NCBI GenBank assembly: GCA_003600225.1
Contig: QZFT01000067.1
Span: forward strand, 1 to 64,000
Direction of reading: 5' to 3'
Length of the DNA stretch: 64,000 nucleotides
Source of the DNA: Pseudonocardiaceae bacterium YIM PH 21723
GTDB taxonomy: Bacteria; Actinomycetota; Actinomycetes; Mycobacteriales; Pseudonocardiaceae
Below are positions 1 to 8,541 of the stretch, in pieces. The notes under the pieces were generated by a model. That model saw only the letters and a list, made by a program, of their open reading frames with translations. It was not told where the DNA came from and ran no database searches. Within the stretch, counting starts at the first letter, position 1. Each line of letters starts with the position of its first letter. The position numbers were made by a program, and so were the translations under genes.

Positions 1-74
1 CGTGGGTGCACCAGCGGTCCGAGGTACACGGCCTGCCGGTCGTACCGATCCCCGGTACCCGCCGGATCAAGTGA
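1..74 (+). pseudogene. C-terminal fragment of an aldo/keto reductase, probably truncated
   Basis: Read from base 3, this frame gives about 23 residues ending in LPVVPIPGTRRIK and a TGA at 72-74. The VVPIPGTRR string is the cofactor-loop signature near the end of many aldo/keto reductases, where it is normally followed by roughly 40-50 more residues. Here the frame stops four residues after GTRR, and a copy of a local repeat begins two bases past the stop. The gene therefore looks cut short at its 3' end. It runs off the left edge of the window, so the body of the protein cannot be judged. It could instead be an intact enzyme of a shorter family. Confidence 0.5.
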
Positions 75-75
75 G

Positions 76-97
76 CCCGAACATCGCCAACTTCGGG
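76..97. repeat. Single copy of the 22-bp intergenic repeat that forms the hairpin at 5053-5105
   Basis: These 22 bases are identical to 5085-5106, the right arm of the palindrome between mrp and tatB 5 kb away. Here only one arm is present, immediately after the early stop of the aldo/keto reductase fragment. That makes it a dispersed repeat unit and not simply a terminator built for one locus. Confidence 0.7.
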
Positions 98-105
98 TGT
101 GCGGC

Positions 106-474
106 CTAGGCCTCTTCGTCCTCTTCGGACTCGTCGTCCTCGTCAGCCTCGGCGACGTCGACCACGAAGCCGAAGGACTGACCGAAAGCCTCGGCGAGCG
201 CCTCCAGGCCCTCGGTGTCCTCGGCCTTGAGCGCCTCGACGGCGGCACCGATCTTGTTGATCAGGGCGAGGTGCAGGATCGCGTCGTCCTCGTCCTCCAG
301 CCCGTCGAAACCGGCGGAGGTGAAGGCCTGGGTCACCGAGAGCACGCCGGCCGGGTTGGTCGGCTCGACGGCCTCGATGGCAGCGACCAGCTTGCTGCGC
401 AGCAGGTCATAGGTACGGTCGAAAGCAGCTTCCAGCTCTTCGCTGACAGTGAACTCAGATGTCGTCACGCGCAA
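106..474 (-). CDS. Acidic hypothetical protein, 122 aa
   Basis: The protein is small and strongly acidic, and no domain is recognised. Residues 1-100 look helical, with Leu/Ala-rich segments around LEAAFDRTYDLLRSK and AVEALKAEDTEGLEALAEAF. The last 15 residues are almost all Asp and Glu (DEDDESEEDEEA). There is no signal peptide or membrane segment, so it is probably cytoplasmic. It lies 14 bp downstream of the PhzF-like gene on the same strand and may be co-transcribed with it. Codon use is typical of the window. Coding status is supported by the ATG start, length and GC3 pattern; function is unknown. Confidence 0.7.
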   Translation of the reverse strand: MRVTTSEFTVSEELEAAFDRTYDLLRSKLVAAIEAVEPTNPAGVLSVTQAFTSAGFDGLEDEDDAILHLALINKIGAAVEALKAEDTEGLEALAEAFGQSFGFVVDVAEADEDDESEEDEEA

Positions 475-488
475 ACCGTAGCCACCCG

Positions 489-1415
489 TCAGCGGCTGCC
501 ACGCACGGGGACATGCCTGTTCACGGATTCTTCAATCACCGGTGGCACACGGATCTGCCCAGTGGCAATCGGCGTGACCCCACCGCGTACGGAAACCATC
601 TCCGCGGCGCCGTCGACCGCCCGTACCCGGACGTCCAGCAGCGAGGGCCTGCCCATCTCCACGCCCTGCACGACGGCCAGGTCGGTGAGCCCGTACGCGG
701 GGAGCACCTTGCGGTCGGTGAGGTACACGCCCAGCCCCAGCGCGGCGGCTCCTGTTGCCGCGTCCTCGTCGGAACGCTCCAGGCCGAACTTGCGCACCCT
801 GGCCATCCGGTCCTCGGGGTCGTAGGCGACCACGACGACGCTGCGCGGCGAGTGTTCGATCACAGTGCCCGGCGGGATCAACGTGGCCCGGCCGAGCGCG
901 GAGGCGGTGACCGGCAGGTAGGCGAAGTCCATCCCGCAGCCGGCGATCCCGGCGGTGATCCCACTCGGATCCAGGTCGCTCGGCGCCAGGCCGACGGCGT
1001 CCAGCAGCGGCAGGGCGGCCAGTTCCGGGCCGACATGCGGCGCGGCTCCGGTCAGCGTGGAACCGGTTCCGTCCACCTGCACCTGGACCAGGCCCACGCC
1101 GCACTCCTGGAGCACCGTGCCCCGGCTGATCTGCCCGGATGTGGCCAGCACCCAGGAGGCACCGACACTCGGCAGACCGGCGAAGCCCAGCTCGGTCCCC
1201 GGGGTGAAGATCCGCAGCCGATAGGCGGCGTCCGGATGCGTGGGCCTCATCGGGAAGGCGGTCTCCGAGAAGCCGAATTCCCGGGCGATCGCCTGGAGCG
1301 ACTCGTCCGGAAGATCGTCCGCGCCATGCACCACGGCCAGTTGGTTTCCGGCGTATGGGCGTGAGGTAAAGACGTCGACCAGGTCATATGCGAGCTTGGT
1401 AACCGCTGCGGACAT
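489..1415 (-). CDS. PhzF-family isomerase/epimerase-like protein
   Basis: This is a 308-aa member of the PhzF family (two-domain diaminopimelate-epimerase fold), whose best-known member isomerises dihydro-hydroxyanthranilate in phenazine synthesis. The sequence opens with DLVDVFTSRPYAGNQLAVVH, typical of the family. The motif FGFSETAF near residue 45 holds the conserved catalytic Glu, followed by FTPGTELGFAGLPSVGA and, in the second half, DEDAATGAAA. No other phenazine genes are nearby, so the substrate is unknown. The ATG at 1415 gives the normal family start; an in-frame extension further upstream would run antisense to the next gene. Only 24 bp separate this start from that of the divergent CBS gene. 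Confidence 0.85.
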   Translation of the reverse strand: MSAAVTKLAYDLVDVFTSRPYAGNQLAVVHGADDLPDESLQAIAREFGFSETAFPMRPTHPDAAYRLRIFTPGTELGFAGLPSVGASWVLATSGQISRGTVLQECGVGLVQVQVDGTGSTLTGAAPHVGPELAALPLLDAVGLAPSDLDPSGITAGIAGCGMDFAYLPVTASALGRATLIPPGTVIEHSPRSVVVVAYDPEDRMARVRKFGLERSDEDAATGAAALGLGVYLTDRKVLPAYGLTDLAVVQGVEMGRPSLLDVRVRAVDGAAEMVSVRGGVTPIATGQIRVPPVIEESVNRHVPVRGSR

Positions 1416-1439
1416 GTATTCAGACGCTAGCCTGATGCG

Positions 1440-2711
1440 GTGGCAGCCAGCAAAAGGGTCTTCATCGCCCAACTCGCCGGACTGGGCGTCTTCGGCCCGG
1501 ACGGCGAGTCCATCGGCAAGGTCCGGGACGTCGTCGTCGGCTTGCGCAGCGAAGGACAGCCACCCCGGGTATTGGGGCTGCTCATCGAACTGATGACCCG
1601 GCGGCGGATCTTCGTGCCGATCGGCCGGGTCACCTCGATCGAGCCGAACGCGATCACGCTGACCACCGGATCGGTGAATCTGCGCAAGTTCGCCCAGCGG
1701 CCCACCGAGCTGCTGATCATCGGGCAGATCCTGGACAAGCGGGTCCGGTACAACGACGGCGACGCGGTGATCATGGACGCCGGGATGGAGCAGACCCGCA
1801 CCAGGGACTGGCTCGTCGGCTCCGTGGCCATCCGGCCCCGGCTGGGCCTCGGCCGCCGCGGCCCGATGGCCATCATCGAGTGGCACGAGGTCAGCGGGCT
1901 CGCCCTCGGCGACCTGCTGAGCCAGCCACAGGGCGTCCGCGGCCTGCTCACCTCGTTCGAGACGATGCGCGCCGCCGACGTGGCCCGCTCGCTGCGCTCG
2001 GTCCCCGAGGAACACCGCTACCTGATCGCCGACGCCCTCGACGACGAGCGCCTGGCCGACGTCCTCGAAGAGCTCCCGGAAGAGGATCAGAAGGCGCTGC
2101 TGGCCCACCTGGATGAGGAACGCGCCGCGGACATCCTGGAGGCGATGAACCCGGACGACGCGGCCGACCTGCTCGCCGAGCTGCCCGAGGTGGAGAAGGA
2201 GAAGCTCCTCGAACTGATGGAGCCGGAGGAATCCGAGCCGGTGCGCCGGCTGCTGGCCTACTCCTTCGACACCGCCGGTGGCCTGATGACCCCGGAGCCG
2301 GTCGTGCTGCTGCCGGACGCCACCGTCGCCGAGGCCCTCGCGCGGCTGCGCAACCCCGACCTCACCCCGGCGCTGGCCAGCATGGTCTTCGTCTGCCGGC
2401 CGCCCACCGCGACGCCGACCGGCCGGTACCTGGGCTGCGCGCACTTCCAGCGACTGCTGCGCGAACCACCCGCCGACCTGGTCTCCGGGGTCCTGGACAC
2501 CGACCTGGCGACGCTGTCCCCGGACGCCAAGCTGACCGAGGTCACCAAGTACTTCGCCGCGTACAACCTGGTCTGCGGACCGGTGCTGGACGACCAGGAG
2601 CACCTGCTGGGCGCGGTCACCGTGGACGACGTACTGGACCACCTGCTGCCGGAACACTGGCGCGAAGACGACCAGAACTGGTCGCGAGAAGAGGCCCCCG
2701 AGCATGCCTGA
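1440..2711 (+). CDS. MgtE N-terminal and CBS domain protein without a transport channel
   Basis: This 423-aa cytoplasmic protein begins with a PRC-barrel-like region (about 1-140, GKVRDVVVGL). An MgtE N-terminal superhelical domain follows (about 165-275), with acidic repeats such as LEELPEEDQKALLAHLDEERAADILE. The C-terminal third is a CBS pair (TAGGLMTPEPVVLLPDATVAEAL and VTVDDVLDHLLPEHW). The transmembrane channel of true MgtE magnesium transporters is missing, so it is more likely a nucleotide or Mg2+ sensor than a transporter. It overlaps the DUF1003 gene by 8 bp, implying coupling. A Mycobacterium counterpart (Rv1232c, from memory) sits in the same position. The start is a GTG with no obvious ribosome binding site and may be leaderless. 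Confidence 0.87.
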   Translation: MAASKRVFIAQLAGLGVFGPDGESIGKVRDVVVGLRSEGQPPRVLGLLIELMTRRRIFVPIGRVTSIEPNAITLTTGSVNLRKFAQRPTELLIIGQILDKRVRYNDGDAVIMDAGMEQTRTRDWLVGSVAIRPRLGLGRRGPMAIIEWHEVSGLALGDLLSQPQGVRGLLTSFETMRAADVARSLRSVPEEHRYLIADALDDERLADVLEELPEEDQKALLAHLDEERAADILEAMNPDDAADLLAELPEVEKEKLLELMEPEESEPVRRLLAYSFDTAGGLMTPEPVVLLPDATVAEALARLRNPDLTPALASMVFVCRPPTATPTGRYLGCAHFQRLLREPPADLVSGVLDTDLATLSPDAKLTEVTKYFAAYNLVCGPVLDDQEHLLGAVTVDDVLDHLLPEHWREDDQNWSREEAPEHA

Positions 2712-3297
2712 ACTGCTACCCCGCCGCCGACTCGATCAGCCCCGCGCACCGCGCAGGCTGGCCTTCGAGCTGGACCCGGAGGCGTTCGCCCGGTTCTCCG
2801 AGCGGATCGCCCGGTTCCTGGGCACCGGCCGGTTCCTGTTCTGGCAGAGCCTGTTCGTCACGGTCTGGATCGTGCTGAACCTGTTCGCCCTGTCCCTGCA
2901 GTGGGATCCGTACCCGTTCATCCTGCTGAACCTGGCGTTCTCCACCCAGGCCGCCTACGCGGCGCCGCTCATTTTGCTGGCGCAGAACCGTCAGGACGAC
3001 CGGGACCGGGTGTCCCTGGAAGAGGACCGGCAGCGGGCGGAGCAGACCAAGGCGGACACCGAATACCTGGCGCGCGAACTAGCGGCGCTGCGCATCGCCA
3101 TCGGCGAGGTCGCGACGCGGGACTACCTGCGCGGAGAGATCGACCGGCTGCGCGCGGATCTGGGTAAGAAACGCAAGCGGCCGAAGCTCACCGATCACAT
3201 TCACCTGGACGACGAGGACCTATCGCATCCAGACGAGGAGTTGGGAGATCCGGCAGGCCGCGACGCACGCACTCGCAACGGCCCGCCGAATCGCTGA
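2704..3297 (+). CDS. DUF1003 membrane protein
   Basis: The 197-aa protein has a soluble N-terminal stretch and two transmembrane helices around residues 45-65 and 70-95 (FLFWQSLFVTVWIVLNLFAL; PFILLNLAFSTQAAYAAPLI). This is the DUF1003 core, ending in the typical LAQNRQDDRDR. A charged, probably coiled-coil segment follows (RAEQTKADTEYLARELAALR), then a basic and acidic tail. Function is unknown. Its start lies inside the end of the CBS gene (8-bp overlap), a pairing also seen in mycobacteria, which suggests a joint role in membrane or ion homeostasis. Confidence 0.88.
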   Translation: MPELLPRRRLDQPRAPRRLAFELDPEAFARFSERIARFLGTGRFLFWQSLFVTVWIVLNLFALSLQWDPYPFILLNLAFSTQAAYAAPLILLAQNRQDDRDRVSLEEDRQRAEQTKADTEYLARELAALRIAIGEVATRDYLRGEIDRLRADLGKKRKRPKLTDHIHLDDEDLSHPDEELGDPAGRDARTRNGPPNR

Positions 3298-3323
3298 TTT
3301 CTGGCACTGTCCACTGGAGAAGA

Positions 3324-3785
3324 TCACTCGTCCCCGTCGGCCAACCTGGCGCAGGTTCGGGCGAGCAGATCGAGCTCGCCATTGCCGACCACCGAGACAA
3401 AGTGGCGTGAGATTCCGGAGAGATGGGTGTTGGCGGCCAACTGCAGCCGCTCCAGACCTCGATGGGTGAGAACGGCCATCACTCCACGACCGTCCTCATC
3501 GGACCGCTCCCTGCTGACCAGACCACCGCGTTCCAACCGGTCCACGAGTCGGGTGACCCCAGAACGGGAAAGCAGAACCGCGTCGGCCAGGTCCGTCATC
3601 CGCATACGGCGTTCACGGGACTCAGCAAGTTGCATCAACACGTCATACGCAGCCAGGGACAACCGTTGCTCGGCAACAAGTTCTGCTTCCAAGTTACGGG
3701 TGATTCTGGCGTGCGCACGCAGGAAAGACCGCCACGCGGACATCTCGCTTCGCGTGGGTAATCGTGCCGGGCTAGTTTCGGACAC
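3324..3785 (-). CDS. MarR-family transcriptional regulator
   Basis: This 153-aa winged-helix regulator carries the MarR core: helix-turn-helix RMTDLADAVLLSRSGVTRLVDRLERGGLV at about residues 62-90, then the wing SDEDGRGVMAVLT. It reads from a GTG at 3785, in a short region divergent from mrp (start 3898), so the 110 bp between them could hold its operator. It faces the DUF1003 gene tail-to-tail with only 26 bp between stops and no strong hairpin. The ligand is not predictable. Confidence 0.88.
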   Translation of the reverse strand: MSETSPARLPTRSEMSAWRSFLRAHARITRNLEAELVAEQRLSLAAYDVLMQLAESRERRMRMTDLADAVLLSRSGVTRLVDRLERGGLVSRERSDEDGRGVMAVLTHRGLERLQLAANTHLSGISRHFVSVVGNGELDLLARTCARLADGDE

Positions 3786-3897
3786 GTAGAGTAATGTTAC
3801 GGAACGCGTCCAGTCGGATGCACACTGCCCTCATAGGTAGTTATGGCCACTGTCGGCCACCTGCTGTTTCCCTGGCGGGCAGTCGTAGCATGGGGGT

Positions 3898-5043
3898 GTG
3901 ACCACCACAGCCAATACGCCAACGGAAGCGTCCGTACGCGAGGCTCTCAGCCGCGTGCAGGACCCGGAGATTCGCCGTCCGATCACCGAGATCGGCATGG
4001 TCAAATCGGTCGCCATCAGCGAAAACGGCGCCGTGGCCGTCGGCGTGTACCTCACCGTGGCCAGCTGTCCGATGAAGGACCGGATCGTCGAGGACGTGAC
4101 GGGCGCCGTTTCCTTGGTCGAAGGTGTGACATCTGTCACAGTTGATCTCGACGTGATGAGCGACGAGCAACGCACCACGCTGCGCAAAACGCTGCGCGGC
4201 GGCTCGGAAGAGCCGCGCATTCCGTTCGCCGAGCCCGGATCCATGACCCGGGTGTACTGCGTGGCCTCCGGAAAGGGCGGCGTCGGCAAGTCCAGCGTCA
4301 CCGTCAACCTGGCCGCCGCGATGGCCGCGCGCGGCCTGTCGGTCGGCGTGGTGGACGCGGACATCTACGGCCACTCCATCCCGCGGATGCTCGGCGCGGA
4401 GGGCAGGCCCACCCAGGTGGAGAAGATGATCATGCCACCGCAGGCCTGCGGCGTGAAGGTCATCTCCATCGGGATGTTCACCCCGGGCAACGCCCCGGTC
4501 GTGTGGCGTGGCCCGATGCTGCACCGCGCGTTGCAGCAGTTCCTGGCCGACGTGTTCTGGGGCGACCTGGACATCTTGCTGCTCGACCTGCCGCCGGGCA
4601 CCGGTGACGTGGCCATCTCGGTGGCCCAGCTGATCCCGGGCGCGGAGATCCTCGTGGTCACCACCCCGCAGCAGGCCGCCGCCGAGGTGGCCGAACGGGC
4701 CGGTGCGATCGCCGCGCAGACCAAGCAGCGCGTGGTCGGCGTCGTGGAGAACATGTCCTGGCTGGAGCTGCCGACCGGTGAGCGGATGGAGGTGTTCGGA
4801 TCCGGTGGCGGTCAGTTGGTAGCCGATTCGCTGACCCGCACCTTCGGCGCCGAGGTTCCGCTGCTCGGCCAGATCCCCCTCGACCCGCGGCTCCGTGAGT
4901 GCGGCGACGCCGGCAAGCCCCTGGTCCTGGAGTACCCCGATTCCCCCGCCGCCAAGGTGCTGTCCGACGTGGCGAAGAAGATCTCGGTCAAGGCCCGCGG
5001 CCTGGCCGGCAAGCTGCTGTCCGTCTCCCCCGCCGGACGCTGA
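3898..5043 (+). CDS. mrp: Mrp/NBP35-type P-loop ATPase, Fe-S cluster carrier
   Basis: This 381-aa protein has an N-terminal MIP18/DUF59 domain (about 5-85, VQDPEIRRPITEIGMV) and a ParA/MinD-like ATPase domain (about 105-370). The deviant Walker A is GKGGVGKSSV and the switch region is DADIYGHSIPRMLG. Family members hold and transfer Fe-S clusters in the cytoplasm. The usual C-terminal CxxC pair is not evident here, as in many actinobacterial Mrp proteins. The gene is monocistronic, divergent from marR and convergent with tatB, and is followed by a 22-bp-stem palindrome. The GTG at 3898 is chosen because it precedes the first conserved helix. Confidence 0.92.
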   Translation: MTTTANTPTEASVREALSRVQDPEIRRPITEIGMVKSVAISENGAVAVGVYLTVASCPMKDRIVEDVTGAVSLVEGVTSVTVDLDVMSDEQRTTLRKTLRGGSEEPRIPFAEPGSMTRVYCVASGKGGVGKSSVTVNLAAAMAARGLSVGVVDADIYGHSIPRMLGAEGRPTQVEKMIMPPQACGVKVISIGMFTPGNAPVVWRGPMLHRALQQFLADVFWGDLDILLLDLPPGTGDVAISVAQLIPGAEILVVTTPQQAAAEVAERAGAIAAQTKQRVVGVVENMSWLELPTGERMEVFGSGGGQLVADSLTRTFGAEVPLLGQIPLDPRLRECGDAGKPLVLEYPDSPAAKVLSDVAKKISVKARGLAGKLLSVSPAGR

Positions 5044-5052
5044 CTACTTGCG

Positions 5053-5105
5053 CCGAAGTTGGCGATGTTCGGGGGAAGAACGTCCCCGAACATCGCCAAC
5101 TTCGG
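5053..5105. terminator. 22-bp perfect inverted repeat between mrp and tatB
   Basis: The arms 5053-5074 and 5084-5105 are perfect complements around a 9-base loop. The stem lies between two convergent genes and could act on both strands. There is no T-tract on either side. One arm also occurs alone at 76-97. Confidence 0.7.
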
Positions 5106-5117
5106 GACTACGAAGGC

Positions 5118-5495
5118 TCAGGTGGCGTCGGGGTCGATGGGCGGGCGCTCGCCCGGCTCCAGGGGACGCAGGTCAGGGGCCTTGTAGGTCAGCGGGTACT
5201 CCGGCGAAGCGGCCGGCTTGACCGGCTGGTCGTCGTTCAGCAGGTGCTGGGTGATCAGGCCACTGGCGGACATGTTGCGCAACCGGCCGAGTTCCTCGAT
5301 GGGCTTACGAAACTCGTCGAACTCCGGGCCGATCTCCTGGCGCAGCTGATCCCGCGCGCCGGTGGCGAACTCCTTGGCCTTGCGGATGAACTTGCCTACG
5401 TTGGCCGCCGCCTCCGGAAGTCGTTCCGGGCCAAGGACGAACAGGCCGACGATCAGCAACACCAGCACTTCGCCCATTCCGATGTCATTGAACAT
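5118..5495 (-). CDS. tatB: Sec-independent translocase subunit TatB
   Basis: The 125-aa protein has one N-terminal membrane helix (about 5-22, GMGEVLVLLIVGLFVLGPERLP) followed by the Tat hinge and an amphipathic helix (EAAANVGKFIRKAKEFATGA). The FxxLGPERLPE signature, the long charged helical region and the length favour TatB over TatA. TatB forms the twin-arginine signal receptor with TatC. The gene follows htrA by 53 bp on the same strand, the order found in mycobacteria. Several Tat-type substrates (PhoD, the lactonase-like protein) are encoded later in the window. Confidence 0.9.
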   Translation of the reverse strand: MFNDIGMGEVLVLLIVGLFVLGPERLPEAAANVGKFIRKAKEFATGARDQLRQEIGPEFDEFRKPIEELGRLRNMSASGLITQHLLNDDQPVKPAASPEYPLTYKAPDLRPLEPGERPPIDPDAT

Positions 5496-5548
5496 CCGTC
5501 ACCCTCCGCAGGCCCCAGTGAACAAGGCCGAGTGTAGTCGGCGGCGCG

Positions 5549-7126
5549 TTAGTCGGACTTAAGCGTGACCTCAAGGGACAGTTCCCGGCCGGCCCGGCTC
5601 ACCTTGATCGGCAACTTCTCCCCGGGCTGATGCGCCCGCATGACGATCACCAGTTCCTCGGCGGTACCGACCTTGCGGCCGCCCAGCGAGGTGATGACAT
5701 CGCCCTCGGTGATGCCGGCCTCGGCGGCGGCCCCGCCCTGCTTCACGTTCTGCACCTGCGCGCCGGCGGCGACATCGGCGATCACCGACTTGGTGTTCAC
5801 CCCGAGATCGGCGTGCGTCACCTTGCCCTCGCGGATCAGTCCCTCGACGATCGGCCGGGCGTAGTCGATGGCCACGGCGAAGCCGATGCCGATGGATCCA
5901 CCGCCCTCACTGCCACTGCGGATCGCGGTGTTGATGCCCACCAGGTTGCCGTTGGAGTCGATCAGCGCGCCGCCGGAGTTACCGTGGTTGATCGCCGCGT
6001 CGGTCTGGATGGCGTCGATCACCACGTCTCCGCTGTCCGCGCCGCCGTCCAGCCGCACGGGCCGGTGCAGGGCGCTGACGATGCCCTGGGTGACCGTGCT
6101 GGACAGCGAGGAGGACAGCGGCGAGCCCACGGCCAATACCTGGTCGCCGACGGCCAGTTTGTCCGACTTGCCCAGCTTGATCACCGTCGGATTGGCGACG
6201 TTGACCTTCAGCACGGCCAGGTCGGTCTTCGGGTCCCGGCCGACGATGTTGGCCTTCACCCGGCTGCCGTCGGCGAAGATCGCGTCGATCTTCGCGGTGG
6301 TGGAGTTGGCCGCCATCTCGACGACGTGGTTGTTGGTCAGGATGTAGCCGGCGCCGTCGATGACCACCCCGGAGCCGCCCGCGCCGCTGTCCCCGACGCG
6401 CACCTCCAGGGTGACGACGGCGGGCACGACCTTCTTGGCGACGTTGGCGACCGACCCGGCGGGCCGGTTCTCACCGGGTTCGACCTGGGCCAGGGTGACA
6501 TCGGGTCCGGTGAGCGGGTTGCGGCTGTCGGCGGCGAACCAGCCGATCAGGCCGCCGATCACCGAGGAGGTCAGGGCGAGGCCGACGACGACACCGAACA
6601 GGCCGACGAGCGCGCTGGTGCGCACCCAGTTGCCGAACAGGACCTCGCGCAGGCCCAGCCGGGCCCCGCTGGTGAGCTCGCGCTGCTGCGTGGTCTCGGT
6701 GGCGGCGGGCATGCCGAGCATGGCTCCGGTGGCCGGGTTGCGCCAGGGATCGGCGGCACCGGTCTCCTCGGAGCCGGAAGTCCAGAAGTGTGGCTCGCCC
6801 GCAGGCGCCGTGTCCCGGTTGCCGGGCGGCCGTTGCAGCGGGCTCTCGACGCCCCGGGGTGCGGTGAAGGCCTGCACCAGGGCGGGAGCGGGCGGCTGGA
6901 CGGCCGATCCGTCGGCGTTCAGCTGCGGCTGGGTGCGCTGGTCGAAGGCACCGGAGACACCGGTGGGCCTGCCGAATTCCCGGGCATCCTCGGCGTCGAC
7001 CTGGGGCGCCTGGAGTGGGCGCGGGTTCAGCCGGTAGTCAGGGTCGGCCTGCGGGCCCGTGGGCGGACCCGCGTACTCGTCGGGCCCACCACCGGTCGGG
7101 GGCTTGTTGGCAGGCTCGTCGCTCAT
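5549..7126 (-). CDS. htrA: HtrA/DegP-like membrane-anchored serine protease with PDZ domain
   Basis: This 525-aa protease has a long Pro/Gly-rich cytoplasmic N-terminus (1 to about 160), one membrane helix (about 168-195, SALVGLFGVVVGLALTSSV), a trypsin-like domain and one PDZ domain (about 425-525). The triad is visible: His in LTNNHVVEMA, Asp in KTDLAVLKVN and Ser in HGNSGGALID. The family degrades or refolds damaged proteins outside the membrane. It lies directly downstream of the anti-sigma gene (47 bp gap) in a sigE-rseA-htrA-tatB series, so it is probably part of the sigma-E envelope stress response. In mycobacteria this protein is reported to help degrade RseA; that is family knowledge, not visible here. 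Confidence 0.93.
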   Translation of the reverse strand: MSDEPANKPPTGGGPDEYAGPPTGPQADPDYRLNPRPLQAPQVDAEDAREFGRPTGVSGAFDQRTQPQLNADGSAVQPPAPALVQAFTAPRGVESPLQRPPGNRDTAPAGEPHFWTSGSEETGAADPWRNPATGAMLGMPAATETTQQRELTSGARLGLREVLFGNWVRTSALVGLFGVVVGLALTSSVIGGLIGWFAADSRNPLTGPDVTLAQVEPGENRPAGSVANVAKKVVPAVVTLEVRVGDSGAGGSGVVIDGAGYILTNNHVVEMAANSTTAKIDAIFADGSRVKANIVGRDPKTDLAVLKVNVANPTVIKLGKSDKLAVGDQVLAVGSPLSSSLSSTVTQGIVSALHRPVRLDGGADSGDVVIDAIQTDAAINHGNSGGALIDSNGNLVGINTAIRSGSEGGGSIGIGFAVAIDYARPIVEGLIREGKVTHADLGVNTKSVIADVAAGAQVQNVKQGGAAAEAGITEGDVITSLGGRKVGTAEELVIVMRAHQPGEKLPIKVSRAGRELSLEVTLKSD

Positions 7127-7173
7127 GAATTCCCAGGTCTAGTGCAGCGGACGTGGACTACCGATCGGCAGGA

Positions 7174-7875
7174 TCAGTGTCCCGCTGAGCTCAACGAGGG
7201 AGCCGGGGTCGGCGTACCGGCATTGTCCCATGCCGAGGGGGCCGGCGTCAGTACTGACGTGCCAACCAGTGGAGAGGAAGTCGTGGGGACACCGGGCGCG
7301 CGGAGATCGAACTTGGCCGCGCCACCGTGGGCGGGGGCCAGTCGCTGCGGGTCGCCTGCGGCGGGCGCGGGCGGCGCGGGCTCGGCGGAGTCATCTAGGG
7401 GGACGACGAGGGCGAGGGCGCCCAGGACCAGGCCGGAGAACACCACTCCGGCGCCCTGGATCGTCCGGCGGTGCAGTTTGCGGCCGCCGAGTACGGAGTC
7501 TCCGGAGCCCAGCGGGGTGCTGGTACCGAGTACCGGACCACCGGCGAACCCACGGGAGGGCGTGCGCTGCACGGCGACCAGCTGGCCGTCCTCGGTGATG
7601 GCCAGGCCATCGGGGGCGCCGGGCAGCTCGGTGTGCTGCGGAATCGCCCGCAGCGCCTCCAGGAAGCTGGCGGACATGCCGGGCGTTCCGGCGGACCGAA
7701 CGGCGGCTCGAGCCTGACGCTGTGCGTTGACCTCATCCGCGCACTGGCGGCAGCGTGCGACGTGGCCGGCGGCCCGGCCGGCCGGACCGGCCGTCAGTTC
7801 CCCGTCCACGAACGCGGCTACCGCCTCGGTCGCGAGATGTGCTTCGCCCAAACCCCAGCCCCGGCCGTCACTCAT
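7174..7875 (-). CDS. rseA: Anti-sigma factor (zinc-finger type) for the adjacent SigE
   Basis: This 233-aa protein has an N-terminal zinc-binding anti-sigma domain with the HxxxCxxC signature (HVARCRQC, about residues 38-45). A likely membrane helix lies around residues 130-160 ([20 protein letters not shown]), and the outer tail is rich in Ala and Pro. It should hold SigE inactive until stress. Its ATG overlaps the sigE stop codon as ATGA (7872-7875), so translation is coupled and the two proteins are probably made in a fixed ratio. The mycobacterial RseA lacks a clear membrane helix, so the hydrophobic segment here is worth noting. Confidence 0.88.
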   Translation of the reverse strand: MSDGRGWGLGEAHLATEAVAAFVDGELTAGPAGRAAGHVARCRQCADEVNAQRQARAAVRSAGTPGMSASFLEALRAIPQHTELPGAPDGLAITEDGQLVAVQRTPSRGFAGGPVLGTSTPLGSGDSVLGGRKLHRRTIQGAGVVFSGLVLGALALVVPLDDSAEPAPPAPAAGDPQRLAPAHGGAAKFDLRAPGVPTTSSPLVGTSVLTPAPSAWDNAGTPTPAPSLSSAGH

Positions 7876-8501
7876 GCGCCGTGTCCTCCCTCTGAGTAGC
7901 GAAACCTGCGTGCTTCCAGTGCGGTCTTGAGCGCCTGGCGGCCCCGGTGGATGCGGCTGCGAACGGTGCCGAGCTTCACGCCCAGCGTCGCGCCGATCTC
8001 CTCGTAGGACAACCCCTCGACGTCACACAGCACGACCGCGGCGCGGAATTCCGGGCTCAGCTCGTCCAGTGCGGCCTGCAGGTCGGGGTCCAGGTGGGTC
8101 TCGGAGTAGACCTGCTCCGGGCTGGGTCCGTCGCCGGCCAGCCGGTCGGTGTCCTCGGGCAGGCCTTCCATCCGCAGACGAGAGCGGCGGCGGGCCATGT
8201 CCAGGAACAGGTTCGTGGTGATGCGGTGCAGCCATCCTTCAAAGGTGCCCGGCTGGTACGAGGCCAGCGAACGGAACACGCGGATGAAGGTCTCCTGCGT
8301 GAGGTCCTCGGCGTCGTGCTGGTTGCCGGACAGCCGGTAGGCCAGGCGGTACACCCGGTCACCGTGCTCGCGCACGATCTCTTCCCAGGACGGCGGCGAC
8401 CACTGCTGCTCGGGTGCGACCGCTACGGTCTGCACCTCTTCTACGGTGGTCATGGGCCCCCCAGCCTCCGTCTCCGGACGTTCGGTCAGTTGCGTGCGCA
8501 T
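7872..8501 (-). CDS. sigE: ECF RNA polymerase sigma factor SigE
   Basis: The start at 8501 gives 209 residues. Region 2 is about 45-115 ([33 protein letters not shown]) and region 4 about 145-200 ([36 protein letters not shown]). Sigma-E controls envelope stress genes. A Shine-Dalgarno-like AGGAGG sits 13-18 bases upstream of the chosen ATG. A second in-frame ATG at 8453 (193 aa) also has a GGGGGG stretch before it, and mycobacterial sigE is known for alternative starts. The gene is divergent from an O-methyltransferase, as in mycobacteria. A GGGAAC-N17-CGTT promoter lies about 40 bp upstream, which suggests autoregulation. Confidence 0.92.
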   Translation of the reverse strand: MRTQLTERPETEAGGPMTTVEEVQTVAVAPEQQWSPPSWEEIVREHGDRVYRLAYRLSGNQHDAEDLTQETFIRVFRSLASYQPGTFEGWLHRITTNLFLDMARRRSRLRMEGLPEDTDRLAGDGPSPEQVYSETHLDPDLQAALDELSPEFRAAVVLCDVEGLSYEEIGATLGVKLGTVRSRIHRGRQALKTALEARRFRYSEGGHGA

Positions 8502-8541
8502 GGACAGCTGCGCACCTCCTCCTAGGCGTTCTGCCCCTTCC

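Noticed and set aside
489-2705. A 738-codon minus-strand frame extending the PhzF gene
   Set aside because: Only the first 308 residues from the ATG at 1415 have family similarity; the extension is antisense to the MgtE-N/CBS gene.
8453-8501. Second sigE start at 8453 as the sole start
   Set aside because: Both starts are plausible; the longer form has the AGGAGG site and fits the mapped candidate promoter, so it was kept and the other noted as an alternative.
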